Assembly (NCBI RefSeq): GCF_013466785.1
Contig: NZ_CP059163.1
Span: forward strand, 1,426,001-1,490,000
Direction: 5' to 3'
DNA: 64,000 nt
From: Nocardioides marinisabuli
GTDB lineage: Bacteria; Actinomycetota; Actinomycetes; Propionibacteriales; Nocardioidaceae
Positions 63,331-64,000 of the stretch are shown here, one piece after another. The translations under genes and the position numbers were made by a program. Each line of letters opens with the position of its first letter. Position 1 is the stretch's first letter. The notes under the pieces were generated by a model. That model saw only the letters and a program-made list of their open reading frames with translations, was not told the DNA's origin and searched no databases.

Positions 63331-64000
63331 TTAAGGACCTGTGACTCTCGCCGGCCCACCGGCCCCTGCCAGACCGGCGCGGCAGGCGCGCTCGAGGGCG
63401 CGGTGGCCGCGCCAGCGCGCCAGCAGCCCGGGCACCGGGGGCAGGCCGGTGGTCTCCGGGGCCTGCTCGACCTGCAGCGCCGAGCCGTCCCAGCGCCCCC
63501 GCCAGGTCCAGCGGCCCCACCGCTCGAGGTCGGGCCACGACACCTCCTGGCCCAGCAGCAGCGCCGGGTCGCCGCCCGCGGCCCCCGGACCCGGCGGCGG
63601 GCCCACCCGGGGCAGGTCGCGGACCACGCGGGCCCGCGTCCCGTCGGCGCCGCCGACCACGAGCAGGTGCTCGTCGGGGCGCGTGCGGGCCGCGAGCGGC
63701 TCGGTGCCGACCACCTCGAGGTGCACCAGCAGCCGCGGCAGCCACCACCAGTGCTCGCGGCGCAGCAGCACCGAGTCGGCCAGCAGCCGCGAGGGCGGCC
63801 AGCGCAGCAGCTCCTGCTCCAGCAGGGTGGCGGCGAAGACGTCGCCCTCGGGGTCCTCCTCCAGCCGGGGGCGGGCCCGCACCGACATCGGTGCCCACGC
63901 GGCCCCCGCCCCCGTCGGCTCGCTGAGGCACACGAGCACCTCCGGGGCGGCGGCCAGCGACCGCGCGACGCCGGCCTGCGCGTAGGGCAGCGCCAGCACC
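63331..64000 (-). CDS. Protein of unknown function (N-terminus may lie off window)
   Basis: This frame of at least 223 codons ends in TAA (rare here) at 63331 and is open to the window edge, so its start may lie beyond 64000. It includes APEVLVCLSEPTGAGAAWAP, a Trp-rich HWWWLPRLLVHLE and WTWRGRWDGSALQV. No family is recognised. It lies 86 bp upstream of the ABC operon on the same strand. Confidence 0.5.
   Translation of the reverse strand, partial: VLALPYAQAGVARSLAAAPEVLVCLSEPTGAGAAWAPMSVRARPRLEEDPEGDVFAATLLEQELLRWPPSRLLADSVLLRREHWWWLPRLLVHLEVVGTEPLAARTRPDEHLLVVGGADGTRARVVRDLPRVGPPPGPGAAGGDPALLLGQEVSWPDLERWGRWTWRGRWDGSALQVEQAPETTGLPPVPGLLARWRGHRALERACRAGLAGAGGPARVTGP

Overview
The window is very G+C-rich DNA packed with genes that use GTG starts and four-base stop/start overlaps. 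The protein set includes an EthA-like monooxygenase, an alpha-methylacyl-CoA racemase, a GlpD/TetR/flavoprotein/lipid-kinase cluster, actinobacterial sigma factors and a PadR-FadH pair. Together these point to an actinomycete, most likely a Nocardioidaceae-type organism (inference; no rRNA or phylogenetic marker was tested). No tRNA, rRNA, insertion sequence, phage or CRISPR array was seen. This looks like ordinary chromosomal backbone.

Layout. 1-2.1 kb: cydAB of cytochrome bd oxidase behind a near-consensus Rex operator. 2.2-9.3 kb: a CPBP protease, a DEAD helicase, a CsbD-like stress protein, an EthA-like monooxygenase, a glutamine amidotransferase, an acyl-CoA racemase and a secreted phosphodiesterase. 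9.4-11.9 kb: a polar amino acid ABC importer, divergent from a PadR regulator and its 2,4-dienoyl-CoA reductase. 14.6-21.1 kb: a membrane protein, a HIT hydrolase, a PatB-type lyase, a glycosyltransferase/sulfotransferase pair, a GH1 glycosidase and a pirin. 21.2-25.4 kb: a secreted subtilisin and a protease-less paralogue, both with long Thr/Ala linkers and PKD-like ends.

26-35 kb: an unknown protein, then a lipid cluster (lipid kinase and alkyl-DHAP-synthase-like flavoprotein, divergent from TetR-glpD), an ECF sigma factor with a TIGR03086 protein, a LuxR regulator and a DUF2332 protein. 35-45 kb: NfeD/flotillin pair, succinate-semialdehyde dehydrogenase, penicillin-binding protein, second DEAD helicase and glmS. 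45-54 kb: small proteins, YceI, a double GNAT, an MFS transporter, TetR/P450/SDR and a GH6 cellulase. 54-64 kb: glucose-6-phosphate dehydrogenase and a two-ATPase, two-permease FtsX-type ABC operon running to the window edge.

Two features stand out. First, short non-coding repeats with a 22-bp period recur between genes, often directly behind stop codons: one family at three loci, another at two, plus a 34-bp inverted-repeat element at two loci and a nested palindrome at 8.4 kb. Second, glpD, glmS and a GNAT gene are broken by single-base indels, and the TIGR03086 gene lacks a nearby stop for the same kind of reason. All lie between 30 and 47 kb and most fall in G/C runs, which suggests sequence errors more than decay.
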